NCBI GenBank assembly: GCA_001657325.1 | Contig: LWRO01000014.1 | Coordinates: 18,155 to 82,154 of the forward strand | DNA length: 64,000 bases | Direction of reading: 5' to 3' | DNA from: Geitlerinema sp. BBD 1991-9 | GTDB taxonomy: Bacteria; Cyanobacteriota; Cyanobacteriia; Cyanobacteriales; Geitlerinemataceae | Part shown: in pieces, positions 45,586 through 54,990 of the stretch | Layout: each line of letters starts with the position of its first letter | How positions within the stretch are numbered: the first letter of the stretch is position 1 | Translations under genes and position numbers: made by a program | The notes under the pieces: model-generated | The model's input: the letters and a program-made list of their open reading frames with translations, nothing else | Told to the model about the DNA's origin: nothing | The model's database searches: none

Positions 45586-46830
45586 TTACTGCTCGAGAGA
45601 GGTAGCCTCGGCAATGGCATTGAGTTGGAAGCTGTTGGGATATTTTCCTTCAGCCTTGATGCGATCGATCTCCAGTTTAGGAACCGTCATGCCGAGTTTC
45701 TGAGCGACCGTTTGTACGATATCACCGCGATCGAGAATTCCCGCAATGGCATCAGCTGGGGTGAGAACGATCAAATCCCGAAGCTTTTGGCGTTCCATGA
45801 CCAAAATTCCATCGAGCAGCGACGTATTTTCTCGCACCGTCACGAGGTCGCCGAGGGGATGAGCGATCTCGTTAAGGGTTTTCGTTTCCCAAAGCGAGCG
45901 TTCGATATAGCGCAAATCATCAATTTTCAGCGCACCGCGATAACGTCCTTCAGACGCTGCAAAATAGGGATAGTGCTTCGCTTGAGTATCTTCGTACAGT
46001 TCCGATAGAAGATATCGATCGGTAAAATCTCGTAACGTCAGATTGCCTTCGACCACTCGAAAATGGCGTGTCATGGCATCGGCAATCGACGTGTTGACGA
46101 GAATTTGCTGCAACGTCGCCACGCGATCGTAGGTACTGGCATTTTGCCAGATAAACCAGCCGATGAGTGCGATCCAGAATCCAACCGTAAAACCGGGGAT
46201 GGTCAACGCGACGAACAAGCCGAAGAAAATCGCCACGCCACCGAGGAGCGATCCGACTTGAGCCGCCGTTCGCACCGCTTTAAATCGATCGCCGGTAACC
46301 TGCCACAAGATCGCTTTGAGGACTTGTCCTCCATCGAGAGGCAATCCCGGAATGAGGTTGAACAGGCACAAAACGAGGTTGATTTGGGCGAGGTTTTGGG
46401 TGAGAACGCGAATAGGTGCGTCGGGTACATCTGAGCTGGAAAATGCTGAAGCTAACAGATTGAGTCCGACAAACAGGGCAAAGCTCACAAAGGGGCCGGC
46501 GATCGCCACTTGAAAGGCCTGAACGGGGGTTTTGGATTCTCGATCGATGGCCGCGATGCCTCCAAAGAGGAACAATGTAATTGAATTAACTTTAATTCCT
46601 TGGGAAATGGCCACTAAACTATGACCCAATTCGTGTAATAAAACAGACACAAATAGCAAAATCGAACTCGCAAAACCAATGCCGAAAGCGAGGCTTTGAC
46701 TCCATTGCTCGTACTGTTCTTGCCAATACAAGCCTTTGGCAAAAGTAAACAACGCGACGATAATTAGCCACGAAGAGTGAATGTATAAAGGAATTCCGAA
46801 AAGCGATCCGATTCGCGTACCTGATTGCAT
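45586..46830 (-). CDS. Site-2 protease family metalloprotease with CBS domains
   Basis: 414 residues from the ATG at 46830, with GGAAGG six bases upstream. The zinc site is HELGH (66-70) in the membrane segment VSVLLHELGHSLVA. The third ligand lies in NLIPGLPLDGGQVLKAI. Six membrane helices are followed by a cytosolic pair of CBS domains (from about 240 to 390; PLGDLVTVRENTSLLDGILVM). This is the group III S2P type that cleaves membrane-bound regulators; CBS domains may sense adenyl nucleotides. The substrate is unknown. Confidence 0.92.
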   Translation of the reverse strand: MQSGTRIGSLFGIPLYIHSSWLIIVALFTFAKGLYWQEQYEQWSQSLAFGIGFASSILLFVSVLLHELGHSLVAISQGIKVNSITLFLFGGIAAIDRESKTPVQAFQVAIAGPFVSFALFVGLNLLASAFSSSDVPDAPIRVLTQNLAQINLVLCLFNLIPGLPLDGGQVLKAILWQVTGDRFKAVRTAAQVGSLLGGVAIFFGLFVALTIPGFTVGFWIALIGWFIWQNASTYDRVATLQQILVNTSIADAMTRHFRVVEGNLTLRDFTDRYLLSELYEDTQAKHYPYFAASEGRYRGALKIDDLRYIERSLWETKTLNEIAHPLGDLVTVRENTSLLDGILVMERQKLRDLIVLTPADAIAGILDRGDIVQTVAQKLGMTVPKLEIDRIKAEGKYPNSFQLNAIAEATSLEQ

Positions 46831-47003
46831 GAAACCTTCCCGATCGTTGCTTGACACCGCAATCGCAAAACTCGAGCAGCGCGAGGGTACGCGCCTAGGG
46901 CGGTCTACTCCTTATATTTTAACGGTCTCACACAAAAAAAATGGAGAGACGAAACGACTCGCCTCCCCAACGCCACTGAGGATCTAAAGTTGGAAGGGTG
47001 AAG

Positions 47004-47270
47004 TTACAACGCCCCTGTTCCGCCCAGTCCGAGGATGATTCCCGCTCCGAGAATATGACCGAAACTCGCGGTTGCGAGTAATTCAGCCCAACCGAAGCCC
47101 TCGAACAATCCGGGAACATTGAGGGGAAGAGCCGGGCCGACACCGCGTTCTTTGATGGCAAAGCGCCCGATAGCAATGGCAAATAAGTTACACGCAATCA
47201 TAACAATGGCAACGTTAATCGACCATGGGGAAGTCAACGCTGTCGCGGCAATCGTCAAACCCGTATTCAT
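47004..47270 (-). CDS. psaK: Photosystem I reaction center subunit PsaK
   Basis: 88 residues with two membrane helices (INVAIVMIACNLFAIAIGRFAI and ELLATASFGHILGAGIILGL). SWSINVAIVMIACNLFAIAIGR is typical PsaK. The protein binds antenna chlorophyll at the edge of photosystem I in the thylakoid. ATG at 47270. It is divergent from trpF. Upstream are two TATAAT-like boxes. Confidence 0.95.
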   Translation of the reverse strand: MNTGLTIAATALTSPWSINVAIVMIACNLFAIAIGRFAIKERGVGPALPLNVPGLFEGFGWAELLATASFGHILGAGIILGLGGTGAL

Positions 47271-47316
47271 TAACGCTTCACTCCTATCGACAAATTGACT
47301 CAGAACGTTTCACAGG

Positions 47317-47347
47317 ATTATACGGATTATAAAGAAACCTTCGACAA
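47317..47347 (-). promoter_or_regulatory. Candidate psaK promoter
   Basis: On the minus strand there are two perfect TATAAT boxes (47322-47317 and 47331-47326), 46-56 bases before the psaK start. A TTGTCG (47347-47342) lies 19 bases before the first. The -35 element is weak. Confidence 0.4.
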
Positions 47348-47442
47348 CACTCGCAAATCGTTTAATTTTTTAACATTTAATTTAATTTTTGATACAGATT
47401 ATTCTAAAATTTTCCTCGATGTGATATAAAACAAGCGATAAA

Positions 47443-48081
47443 ATGCGTGTCAAGATTTGCGGGATTACAAAACCCGAGCAAGGGAAAGCGATCGAGGCAT
47501 TGGGGGCGACGGCGTTAGGGTTTATCTGTGTGCCTTCGTCGCCCCGCTACGTGTCGATCGAGCAGATCGCCACTATCTGCAAGCGATTGTCTCGGGTCGA
47601 TCGGATTGGTGTATTTGCGAAAACGACCGTTGAGGAGATCTGCCGCATCGTCGAAGCGACTGCACTGACTGGCGTTCAACTTCACGGGGACGAGTCACCA
47701 GAATTTTGTCACCAGCTTCGATCGAGCCTTCCTGATGTAGAGCTGATTAAAGCGTTTCGCATTCGCCATCAAAGCGATCTCGAGCGAATTTCAGCGTATT
47801 ACCCTCGTGTCGATACCGTGCTGCTCGATGCGTACCACCCACAGCAACTCGGGGGAACCGGACACACTCTCGATTGGGAAACGTTACAAGCCTTTCGCCC
47901 CGATCGTCCCTGGTTTCTTGCCGGAGGACTCAATCCCAATAACATCGATCGAGCGCTGTCACAACTCCATCCCGACGGCATCGATCTTTCCAGCGGAGTT
48001 GAACGCGCTCCAGGAGATAAGGATTTAACGAAGGTGCGGCGATTGTTCGAGAGGTTAGGGGAACGAAGCGTCTCAGCCTGA
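47443..48081 (+). CDS. trpF: Phosphoribosylanthranilate isomerase
   Basis: 212 residues. It has the opening [38 protein letters not shown] with catalytic Cys, [31 protein letters not shown] with the catalytic Asp, and [11 protein letters not shown] plus DLSSGVE for the phosphate site. It performs the Amadori rearrangement in tryptophan synthesis. It is a single gene away from other trp genes, as usual in cyanobacteria. Confidence 0.96.
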   Translation: MRVKICGITKPEQGKAIEALGATALGFICVPSSPRYVSIEQIATICKRLSRVDRIGVFAKTTVEEICRIVEATALTGVQLHGDESPEFCHQLRSSLPDVELIKAFRIRHQSDLERISAYYPRVDTVLLDAYHPQQLGGTGHTLDWETLQAFRPDRPWFLAGGLNPNNIDRALSQLHPDGIDLSSGVERAPGDKDLTKVRRLFERLGERSVSA

Positions 48082-48083
48082 GA

Positions 48084-48308
48084 TTATTCTCGATCGAGGG
48101 TTTCGATCGATAACTCGAACTGTTTTTGTTTTTCGTTGAGAAAGGTTTCGCATTGGTTCAGTTGCTCCATCGCCGTGGCAAATTGCTCGAATACCTCGTC
48201 TAGCGGTAATTCCCCGGATTCAATGCGAGAGACGATCGACTCGATATTATCGACAGTACTTTCGTAATTCCACGGCTTGCTCACGTTGGGTTCTCCAGAA
48301 GTTTCCAT
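48084..48308 (-). CDS. xseB: Exodeoxyribonuclease VII small subunit
   Basis: 74 residues with the family core [49 protein letters not shown], a helical hairpin that binds XseA. It lies 92 bases downstream of xseA on the same strand. ATG at 48308. Confidence 0.93.
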   Translation of the reverse strand: METSGEPNVSKPWNYESTVDNIESIVSRIESGELPLDEVFEQFATAMEQLNQCETFLNEKQKQFELSIETLDRE

Positions 48309-48400
48309 AGTTCGATCGGGCCTCTTTGCATATCATTGTTGCACCGCAGAACTTGCGATGACATCAGGGATTCCCCCGATTTCGACCTCAGAAATTTTCC

Positions 48401-49642
48401 CTACAGTGGATTCTCTTCGCTGACTTTTGTGACCTTAACCTTCAGCCATCCGTCCTTTAACTGAAGCGTTAACACGCGCCCGATTCGGGTATCTGCACTC
48501 GATCGAACGATTTCGCCGCGACTCGATCGAACCACAGCATAGCCCCGCTTTAAGACGGCTTGCGGATCGAGGGCGGCCAACTTTTCGCGCAGAAGCTGCT
48601 GCTGCTGCTGCGCTTGGTAAAGTCGATCGTTCACCGCCCGCTGGAGTTGTTGTTGCAGTCGTCGGAGCGATTGGCGTTCCCGTTCGATCTGACGATCGGC
48701 TCGAACTCGATTCAACCGCTGGCGCACGGCTTCTAACGTCGATCGAGCGGTATCGAGGCGTCCCGACACCGCTTGCAATAACGCGCGTTTTCGATCGAGG
48801 TGTTCGGCTTGGTATGCAGACAGTTCCGGAACCACCCGCTCAGCTGCAGCGGTGGGCGTATGAACGCAGCAGTCAGCAGCGAGATCGGCCAGGGATTCGT
48901 CCCGTTCGTGTCCGATTCCCGTCACCACGGGGATCGGGCAAGTGGCGATCGATCGAACGACTCGTTCGTCGTCAAAGGCACTTAAGTCTTCCGTCGAACC
49001 GCCACCTCGGGCGATAACCAACACTTGCGCCCGTCCGTCTCGCCGCACGAGATCGATGGCTCGCACGATCGACTCTGGCGCTCGATCGCCCTGCACCAAC
49101 GTCGGAGACAGTAGCACCTTCAAACCCGGATAGCGAGATTGGAGCGTGCATTGGATATCCCCCCACGCAGCCGCTTGCGGGGATGTGACAACGGCGATCG
49201 TGTGGGGGTGAACGGGGATCGATCGTTTTCGATCGACGTCGAACAGCCCTTCCGCTGCCAATCGACGACGAAGTTGGCGGTAACGCAGCGCTTGCAACCC
49301 TTCCCCCACGGGAACGACTTGCCAGACGATCAGTTGATAGTATCCCCGCTGGCGATAAACTCGTACCGTAGCGCCGACGAGAACGGTTTCTCCCACGGTT
49401 GGAGGGGCTTGCAACTTCGCAATCTGACTTTTCCAAGCAACGCAAGCGATACAGCTTTCGTCGTTTGGATCGCTTAAATTAAAAAACGTACCGGAGGCGT
49501 GATTTTTCAGGCTCGACACTTCTCCCAAAACCCACACCGTTCGCAAACGCGGATCGTCTTCGAGACAATTTTGGATGTAGTCAGTCAAGCCCGCAACCGA
49601 GAGGGCATTATCGAGAACTTGAGGTTCGACAGTCGCAGTCAT
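48401..49642 (-). CDS. xseA: Exodeoxyribonuclease VII large subunit
   Basis: 413 residues. The N-terminal OB domain (VWVLGEVSSLKNHASGTFFNLSD) precedes the catalytic domain with IAVVTSPQAAAWGDI, VLVIARGGGSTEDLSAFDDE, PVVTGIGHERDESLADLAAD and TPTAAAE. Coiled coils and a C-terminal strand (VLKRGYAVVRS) follow. It degrades single-stranded DNA with XseB. ATG at 49642. Confidence 0.95.
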   Translation of the reverse strand: MTATVEPQVLDNALSVAGLTDYIQNCLEDDPRLRTVWVLGEVSSLKNHASGTFFNLSDPNDESCIACVAWKSQIAKLQAPPTVGETVLVGATVRVYRQRGYYQLIVWQVVPVGEGLQALRYRQLRRRLAAEGLFDVDRKRSIPVHPHTIAVVTSPQAAAWGDIQCTLQSRYPGLKVLLSPTLVQGDRAPESIVRAIDLVRRDGRAQVLVIARGGGSTEDLSAFDDERVVRSIATCPIPVVTGIGHERDESLADLAADCCVHTPTAAAERVVPELSAYQAEHLDRKRALLQAVSGRLDTARSTLEAVRQRLNRVRADRQIERERQSLRRLQQQLQRAVNDRLYQAQQQQQLLREKLAALDPQAVLKRGYAVVRSSRGEIVRSSADTRIGRVLTLQLKDGWLKVKVTKVSEENPL

Positions 49643-50416
49643 AGCTGACAGTATTGTAAGAATTGTTAAATGAATTGTTAAAATTGTAGAAAACGCTAGG
49701 GTCGATCGAACGGGAGAACGGCGAAAAAACGGCTCGATCGAGGGAACGACTCGTGTTTTTCAATCGAGATCGGGCAGGCGTTACGCAGTTAGAGAAAGAG
49801 CGATCCAAAGAGCTATCCGTTTCAACTTGATGGCTTCGCGAATAATGCAGCGCTTGGACTCGTACCAACTGATGTCTGTATTGAACCCAGACATCTCCAA
49901 CCGAAGGAAGGCTCGAATCAGAAGCGTTGAATGATAGAAAAAACGATAAATTGGGTCTGTTAGACTTAGGGTGGTAAGCAGAATTGATGAGACTCCAAAA
50001 CCCTTGGTGTAGGGGCGAACAGCCGTTTGTCCCTATAATGATATTGGTATTGTACGCAACCCAATACCAACGCAAATCCAAGAGAACCAAGAAATTTTAC
50101 CCTGGCACTCTCTAACGATTGAGAGAACTCAATCTCAGTCCGCGATCGCAACGATCGAATCTGATTTTTTCAAAATTTTCAAGCCGTCTCGCGGAAGTTC
50201 TCCTCCAAATGATCGATCCGTCTTATAGCAAATATTTTACCCGTCAGTTCGGCCTGCCATAGTGCATTCGCCAACAGCATTCGTTACTTCTCAACCCCCA
50301 CTATCCAATCGCATCTCAAATCGAATTTCCGATCGATGAATTGACTCAATTAAAAGCCCAGCTTCTTTGAGAAACTGGGCGGTTGACGGTCAACTAACTG
50401 AAACGACAAACTAGCG
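49643..50416. other. Intergenic region with a dispersed repeat
   Basis: Gap between xseA and the DUF1997 gene. ATTGTTAAA is repeated near 49664-49682. The dispersed repeat at 50007-50095 is listed separately. A 160-codon frame over 49608-50090 has random-looking composition and I do not accept it. Confidence 0.5.
50007..50095 (-). repeat. Dispersed repeat, copy 1
   Basis: On the minus strand it reads TTTCTTGGTTCTCTTGGATT..GGGTTGCGTACAATACC..GGGACAAACGGCTGTTCGCCCCTACACC. Copy 2 at 62238-62331 (plus) shows the same order with about four fifths of bases identical. Confidence 0.65.
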
Positions 50417-51139
50417 TCACGCAGAAAGAGTTGTCGATTTAGGCTGACAGTAGAAACTGGTGCGAGCTTTACGAAGTTTACGGTAAGTGTTGAGGGTATT
50501 CTCACCCAGTGTCATGTGAAAATCTTCTTGAACTTTGTGGGTGAGATGGCGAGACACTTGTTTGACAATTTCTATAATGAGTCGATCGCCTGTTTTTTGA
50601 ATGAGTTTTGGAGAAAGCGCCAAAATAAATTTCGGAAAGTACACACCAACACCGAGATCGAGTTCCCAAGCAACGCGGGTAATGTCTACATTGTCGGGAG
50701 TGTCGGGACTTGGAGACACAGACTCGAGGGTTTGAACGGCTTTAAAATCGACATCGTACCCCGGAGGCGTATAGTCGGGAATGGGGATCGTTTCGATGCG
50801 GTAAACGAGATCGCGTTGTGGCACGAGTTCCAAGCCGATCTTCGGTTCGACGTGGTAGCCAAACGCCCCAAAACGTCCGAGGGTAAGCGCGTAGCCGTTT
50901 CGTCCCAGTGGGTTGACCTCCATTGGCGCTGCACAGCGGCAAAACCAGCCTTGATGAACGTCTAAATAATTTGCAACGGTTTCTACGTTCGCATACATCT
51001 CCATAATCCCTGTAAACTGGCTGCGAAACCAGAACAGGCGATCTCGTTCGAGTGTGACCGTAGCGGCTTCCCTGATGTCGATAGCGGTCGCAGTTGCAGT
51101 AGCGCTGAAGACCGTTTGCTCGTTAATAGACGACTGCAT
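50417..51139 (-). CDS. DUF1997 family protein
   Basis: 240 residues of a cyanobacterial/plastid family: FRSQFTGIMEMYANVETVANYLDVHQGWFCRCAAPMEVNPLGRNGYAL and VAWELDLGVGVYFPKFILALSPKLIQKTGD. It resembles START-like lipid-binding folds, but the function is unknown. No membrane segment is seen. ATG at 51139. Confidence 0.9.
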   Translation of the reverse strand: MQSSINEQTVFSATATATAIDIREAATVTLERDRLFWFRSQFTGIMEMYANVETVANYLDVHQGWFCRCAAPMEVNPLGRNGYALTLGRFGAFGYHVEPKIGLELVPQRDLVYRIETIPIPDYTPPGYDVDFKAVQTLESVSPSPDTPDNVDITRVAWELDLGVGVYFPKFILALSPKLIQKTGDRLIIEIVKQVSRHLTHKVQEDFHMTLGENTLNTYRKLRKARTSFYCQPKSTTLSA

Positions 51140-51543
51140 AGTCGATGCTTCCTTTCATGCTGAGCAGGCGAACTTAAATTGAGAATCAGTTCTATCCTTC
51201 CTCTAGGGTACTCGCTCGATCGAGTCCTGCAATGAGTGATTTCTCGGAAATTCCTGCAAAGTTATTGTAAAGCCTGCGAACTTTTCTCTCAACACCCTCG
51301 ATCGAGTGCTAGGAGAATTTTGCCCGTCAACACGGTCGATTTGTCAACCGAATAACTTCGCGATTTTCTGTAAAGAAAGCAACAAGATATTATCAAAGTT
51401 TTTAAAATCTTTAAATTTCCTTGCAATCGGCGCTCGCCGTTTCGAGGAACTGTTCTGGGATGCCGTTCGTCTCGGAGTCTGTCGATCGAGTCCGTCGATC
51501 GAAGTAAAATAGCTGCGGTACGACGTTTCGACAAAACAAGAGG
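51140..51543. other. Intergenic region
   Basis: Divergent gap between the DUF1997 gene and the SDR gene. It is moderately AT-rich with CGATCGAT palindromes. A TAAAAT at 51506-51511 could serve the SDR gene. Nothing else is evident. Confidence 0.4.
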
Positions 51544-52203
51544 ATGAAAGCATTTGTCGCGGGAGCCACCGGAGAAACCGGACGGCGCATCGTCAGCGAA
51601 TTGGTTCGGCGAGAAATCCCCGTTCGCGCCCTCGTTCGCAATCTCGATCTCGCCCGAGATACCCTCCCCCCCCAGGTAGAACTCGTCACGGGAGACGTAC
51701 TACAACGCGATCGTCTCGGGGAAGCCATTGGCGATAGCACCGTTTTAATCTGCGCCACGGGTGCGAGGCCCAGTTTCGACCCCAGCGGCCCCTATCAAGT
51801 AGACTGCGAAGGGACGAAAAACCTCGTCGACACGGCCAAAGACAAAGGCATCCAGCATTTTGTCCTCGTCAGTTCCCTGTGTGTTTCCCAGTTTTTCCAC
51901 CCTCTCAACCTGTTTTGGTTGGTGCTGTACTGGAAAAAACAAGCCGAAGCGTATTTGCAAAAAAGCGGCTTGACCTACACGATCGTTCGTCCCGGGGGCT
52001 TGAAAAACGAAGACAGTTCCGCCGCCATTGTCATGCGTTCTGCTGATAGCCTATTTGACGGTAGCATTCCCCGCCAAAAAGTCGCGCGGGTCTGTGTCGA
52101 AGCGCTGTTGTGTCCCGATGCTCGCAATAAAATTGTCGAGATCGTCGCCAAGGCTGACGCGCCACCAACCGAGATCGCACAATTATTTGCGGGTGTCACT
52201 TAA
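51544..52203 (+). CDS. Atypical short-chain dehydrogenase, NAD(P)-binding (Ycf39/Tic62-like)
   Basis: 219 residues. The NADP motif is FVAGATGETGRRIVSEL (GxxGxxG), with a basic VRN region after strand 2 and VLICATGARPSF following. FVLVSSLCVSQFFHPLNLFW and YTIVRPGGLKNED are like the NmrA/Ycf39 group, where the usual YxxxK is replaced. The role may be in pigment or quinone handling, which is not provable here. ATG at 51544. Confidence 0.85.
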   Translation: MKAFVAGATGETGRRIVSELVRREIPVRALVRNLDLARDTLPPQVELVTGDVLQRDRLGEAIGDSTVLICATGARPSFDPSGPYQVDCEGTKNLVDTAKDKGIQHFVLVSSLCVSQFFHPLNLFWLVLYWKKQAEAYLQKSGLTYTIVRPGGLKNEDSSAAIVMRSADSLFDGSIPRQKVARVCVEALLCPDARNKIVEIVAKADAPPTEIAQLFAGVT

Positions 52204-52229
52204 TCAAACGGCACCAGGGAGGAGAAACC

Positions 52230-53027
52230 GTGTTGAGAAATCGCATCGTACTGGGAAGTCTCGTCGCCCTTGTTGCTGTTGTCCCACCTAGCTGGGCGAT
52301 GTTAAGTTCGATCGATCCCCCTGCGGTTCTCGCCATCACCCAACGCCGCGAACTCTCGATCTTCCACGAACCGGGCGAAACCTACAACACCATGCTCGAA
52401 AGAGCAGAAGAAGTCGCCCAAATGGAGATTCAACAGTTGTTCGATGCCGACATCGTCACGAGCGATATTTCGATCGTCGTTATGGGCGAAAACGGCGGTC
52501 TCATCGCGCCTCTCCTTTCCGTAGACGTGCGCCGCGACCAATGGCGACGCCATCCCGACATAATGACTTGGGCCCGCTACTATACCAACGCCCGCGAACT
52601 ACTCGGTCTCAACGCTCCACCCCCCGAACCGTCAGCCGGTAGCGAACCCGTCCTCGGAACGGGTGACGTACAAGTAACCCTACGCTGGGCGACAACAGAC
52701 GACCTCGACCTCGCTGTAACTGACCCATCCGGTGATACGACCTTCTTCGCCAACCCTTCCGTTCCATCCGGTGGACAACTCGATGTCGATTCCAACGCCG
52801 GATGTGGGGGGACGACGCGAAGCCCAGTCGAAAACGTGTTCTGGCCGACTGGGGGCGCACCGCAGGGCGAATATATGGCTGCTGTCAACCTGTTTTCACG
52901 CTGCGAGGATACCACCGGGCCGATTTCCTTTGAAATTACGATCCTGGTACAAGGTCAATCTCGCACTGAAACGGGAACGGTCAGCGATGCCAACCCCACA
53001 GTCACGTTCCCGTTCTCGCTACCTTAA
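52230..53027 (+). CDS. Exported protein with C-terminal YfaP/DUF2135-like domain
   Basis: 265 residues from a GTG with GGAGGAG seven bases upstream. A signal peptide (RIVLGSLVALVAVVPPSWA) is followed by a helical region with MLERAEEVAQMEIQQLFD. A beta domain follows (VTLRWATTDDLDLAVTDPSGDTTFFANPSVPSGGQLDVDSNAGCGG) that resembles YfaP/DUF2135. It has two cysteines (CGG, SRCED) that could pair. Its periplasmic role is unknown. It lies 26 bases after the SDR gene. Confidence 0.8.
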   Translation: MLRNRIVLGSLVALVAVVPPSWAMLSSIDPPAVLAITQRRELSIFHEPGETYNTMLERAEEVAQMEIQQLFDADIVTSDISIVVMGENGGLIAPLLSVDVRRDQWRRHPDIMTWARYYTNARELLGLNAPPPEPSAGSEPVLGTGDVQVTLRWATTDDLDLAVTDPSGDTTFFANPSVPSGGQLDVDSNAGCGGTTRSPVENVFWPTGGAPQGEYMAAVNLFSRCEDTTGPISFEITILVQGQSRTETGTVSDANPTVTFPFSLP

Positions 53028-53105
53028 TGGCGGTCAGGTACTTTTTCGTGGGGTCGTGCTTCGATCGAGACAAGCTCGGGAACTCGCCTCAGTTAGAGAA
53101 TCCGA

Positions 53106-53981
53106 TCAACCGAATCGCCCTTCGACGTAGTTGCGAGTACTCGAATTTGAGGCTGACGTGAAAATTTTCACGGTCGGCCCGAATTCGATCAGTTGACCGA
53201 TACGACTTTCGTCGGTGTTGAAAAATGCCGTGTAGTCCGACACCCGCGAAGCTTGTTGCATGTTGTGGGTGACGATGACGATCGTCAATCTCGATCGAAG
53301 TTGTCGCAGCAACTCTTCAATTTTCATCGTCGAAATCGGGTCGAGTGCCGAACACGGCTCGTCCATTAACAACACGTCTGGTTCGACAGCAAGAGCGCGG
53401 GCGATACAAAGTCGTTGTTGTTGCCCGCCCGACAGTCCCAACGCCGATTTGTGTAAATCGTCTTTCACTTCTTCCCATAATGCCGCACTGCGGAGTGCTA
53501 CTTCGACGATTTCGTCTAGGTTACGCCGCCACGCGCCAATACGTCGCACGCCATACGCGACGTTGTCGTACACGCTAATCGGAAAAGGGTTCGGACGCTG
53601 AAACACCATTCCGATATGACGGCGGAGTCGGTTGACGTTGACTTGACGGCTGTAGATGTCTTGCCCGAAAAATTTGACAGTTCCCCTTACGTTGACGTGA
53701 CCTTCGATTTCACCAATGCGATTGAGGGCTTTGAGAAACGTCGATTTCCCACACCCCGACGATCCGATAATGGCTGTGATGTGGTTTTGGTAAACGTCCA
53801 CGGAAATCCCTTCGAGGACTTTCCGACGACCGTAGTAAAAATCTAAGTTCCGAACTTCGATCGCGTTAGACGTTGGCGTTTCGGGAACTTCGATCGAAGT
53901 TTCCGCCGTTTTGGGTTTGAGGACTCGTTCGTAGAGCGCCTCGGAACGAGAATCGAGTTCTTGTCGTTCTTCAGATGCCAT
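53106..53981 (-). CDS. pstB: Phosphate ABC transporter ATP-binding protein
   Basis: 291 residues. Walker A is GSSGCGKST, with the Q loop FQRPNPFP, the signature LSGGQQQRLCIARAL and Walker B DVLLMDEPCSALDP. The H loop is IVIVTHNMQQA. FQRPNPFPISVYDNVAYGVR is typical PstB. It powers phosphate import. It is the last gene of pstSCAB and starts 28 bases after pstA. Confidence 0.96.
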   Translation of the reverse strand: MASEERQELDSRSEALYERVLKPKTAETSIEVPETPTSNAIEVRNLDFYYGRRKVLEGISVDVYQNHITAIIGSSGCGKSTFLKALNRIGEIEGHVNVRGTVKFFGQDIYSRQVNVNRLRRHIGMVFQRPNPFPISVYDNVAYGVRRIGAWRRNLDEIVEVALRSAALWEEVKDDLHKSALGLSGGQQQRLCIARALAVEPDVLLMDEPCSALDPISTMKIEELLRQLRSRLTIVIVTHNMQQASRVSDYTAFFNTDESRIGQLIEFGPTVKIFTSASNSSTRNYVEGRFG

Positions 53982-54009
53982 GGTGAGCGCGTTATTTCAG
54001 GGATTTCAG

Positions 54010-54891
54010 CTATTTCAAACGTTTGCGAGTGACTTGTCTGGAAATAATGTTAATCAGTAACACGATTGCCAGAAGGACGAAGGCGGCCGTCCACGCGAGA
54101 GCGTTTTGCTCGCGATAGGGAGAATCGGCGTAGTTGTAAATCAACACCGACAGCGACGGGGTTGGATTGAAAATACCTTGCGGCCAGTTTTGACTCGACA
54201 AGGCCGTAAAAATAAGCGGAGCTGTTTCGCCCGCCGCCCGGGCCACGGCGAGGAGAACCCCGGTGACGATGGCAGGGAGCGCGTTGGGAACAACAGCGCG
54301 AAAGGTCGTCCCCAAACGCCCTTCCCCTAAACCGACGGACGCGAGGCGGTAGCTGTCGGGAACCAGTTTCAGTGCTTCTTCTGTCGTGAGGGTGACGACC
54401 GGTAGCATGATGATGCCCAAGGCAAAGCCACCCGCTAAGGCTGAAAACTGTTTGGTAACGAGGACGATCGCAGCGTAAGCAAACACGCCAACCACGATCG
54501 AAGGGACGCTACTGAGAATTTTGACGACAAAGCGAATTCCGTTGGCGATCGAAGTTCCCCGGCCGAATTCCGAGAGAAAAATCCCGGTCGTTACACCGAG
54601 CGGTACGCTAATTGACGCGCCGATTCCCACCATCATCGCCGTGCCGAGAATGGCATTGCCAAACCCGTTCGGTCGGTCTTCCATGCCGACTGGCGCGGGA
54701 AGCGAGACGAATACTTCTAAGCTCAAATACTGCAATCCTTGCGTCGTGATTTGCCAAAAAACGGCAAACAGTGGCAGCAGGGCGATGAGGGTTAGGCCGA
54801 TCGAGATCGCAGTCATGCCGTATTCAAACAGCAAGCGAGGCAGCGAAAGCGATTGTTGTAAGTCGAGGTCTTGGCGTTCCAAATTCGTCAT
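54010..54891 (-). CDS. pstA: Phosphate ABC transporter permease PstA
   Basis: 293 residues with six membrane helices and the EAA-like region EEALKLVPDSYRLASVGLGEGRLGTTFRAVVPNALPAIVTGVLLAVARAAGETAPLIFTA. SLPAPVGMEDRPNGFGNAILGT is typical. It forms the channel with PstC. The gap to pstC contains a 20-bp hairpin. ATG at 54891. Confidence 0.95.
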   Translation of the reverse strand: MTNLERQDLDLQQSLSLPRLLFEYGMTAISIGLTLIALLPLFAVFWQITTQGLQYLSLEVFVSLPAPVGMEDRPNGFGNAILGTAMMVGIGASISVPLGVTTGIFLSEFGRGTSIANGIRFVVKILSSVPSIVVGVFAYAAIVLVTKQFSALAGGFALGIIMLPVVTLTTEEALKLVPDSYRLASVGLGEGRLGTTFRAVVPNALPAIVTGVLLAVARAAGETAPLIFTALSSQNWPQGIFNPTPSLSVLIYNYADSPYREQNALAWTAAFVLLAIVLLINIISRQVTRKRLK

Positions 54892-54944
54892 GATTTCGAT
54901 TGGGGAAGCGTCTCGAATCGCGAAGGGTGTTCAAAGCTGTGTTT

Positions 54945-54990
54945 GTCAAACCCCAGCCGATCGAGCTTTATCGATCGGCTGGGGTTTGAC
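54945..54990 (-). promoter_or_regulatory. 20-bp perfect hairpin spanning the pstC stop codon
   Basis: GTCAAACCCCAGCCGATCGA (54945-54964) is the exact reverse complement of 54971-54990, with a six-base loop. It covers the last codons and stop of pstC and lies 53 bases before pstA. No T-tract follows, so mRNA processing or stability control inside the operon is likelier than termination. Confidence 0.7.

Noticed and set aside
49608..50090. Minus-strand 160-codon frame
   Set aside because: It begins in the dispersed repeat, has random composition and overlaps the xseA start.
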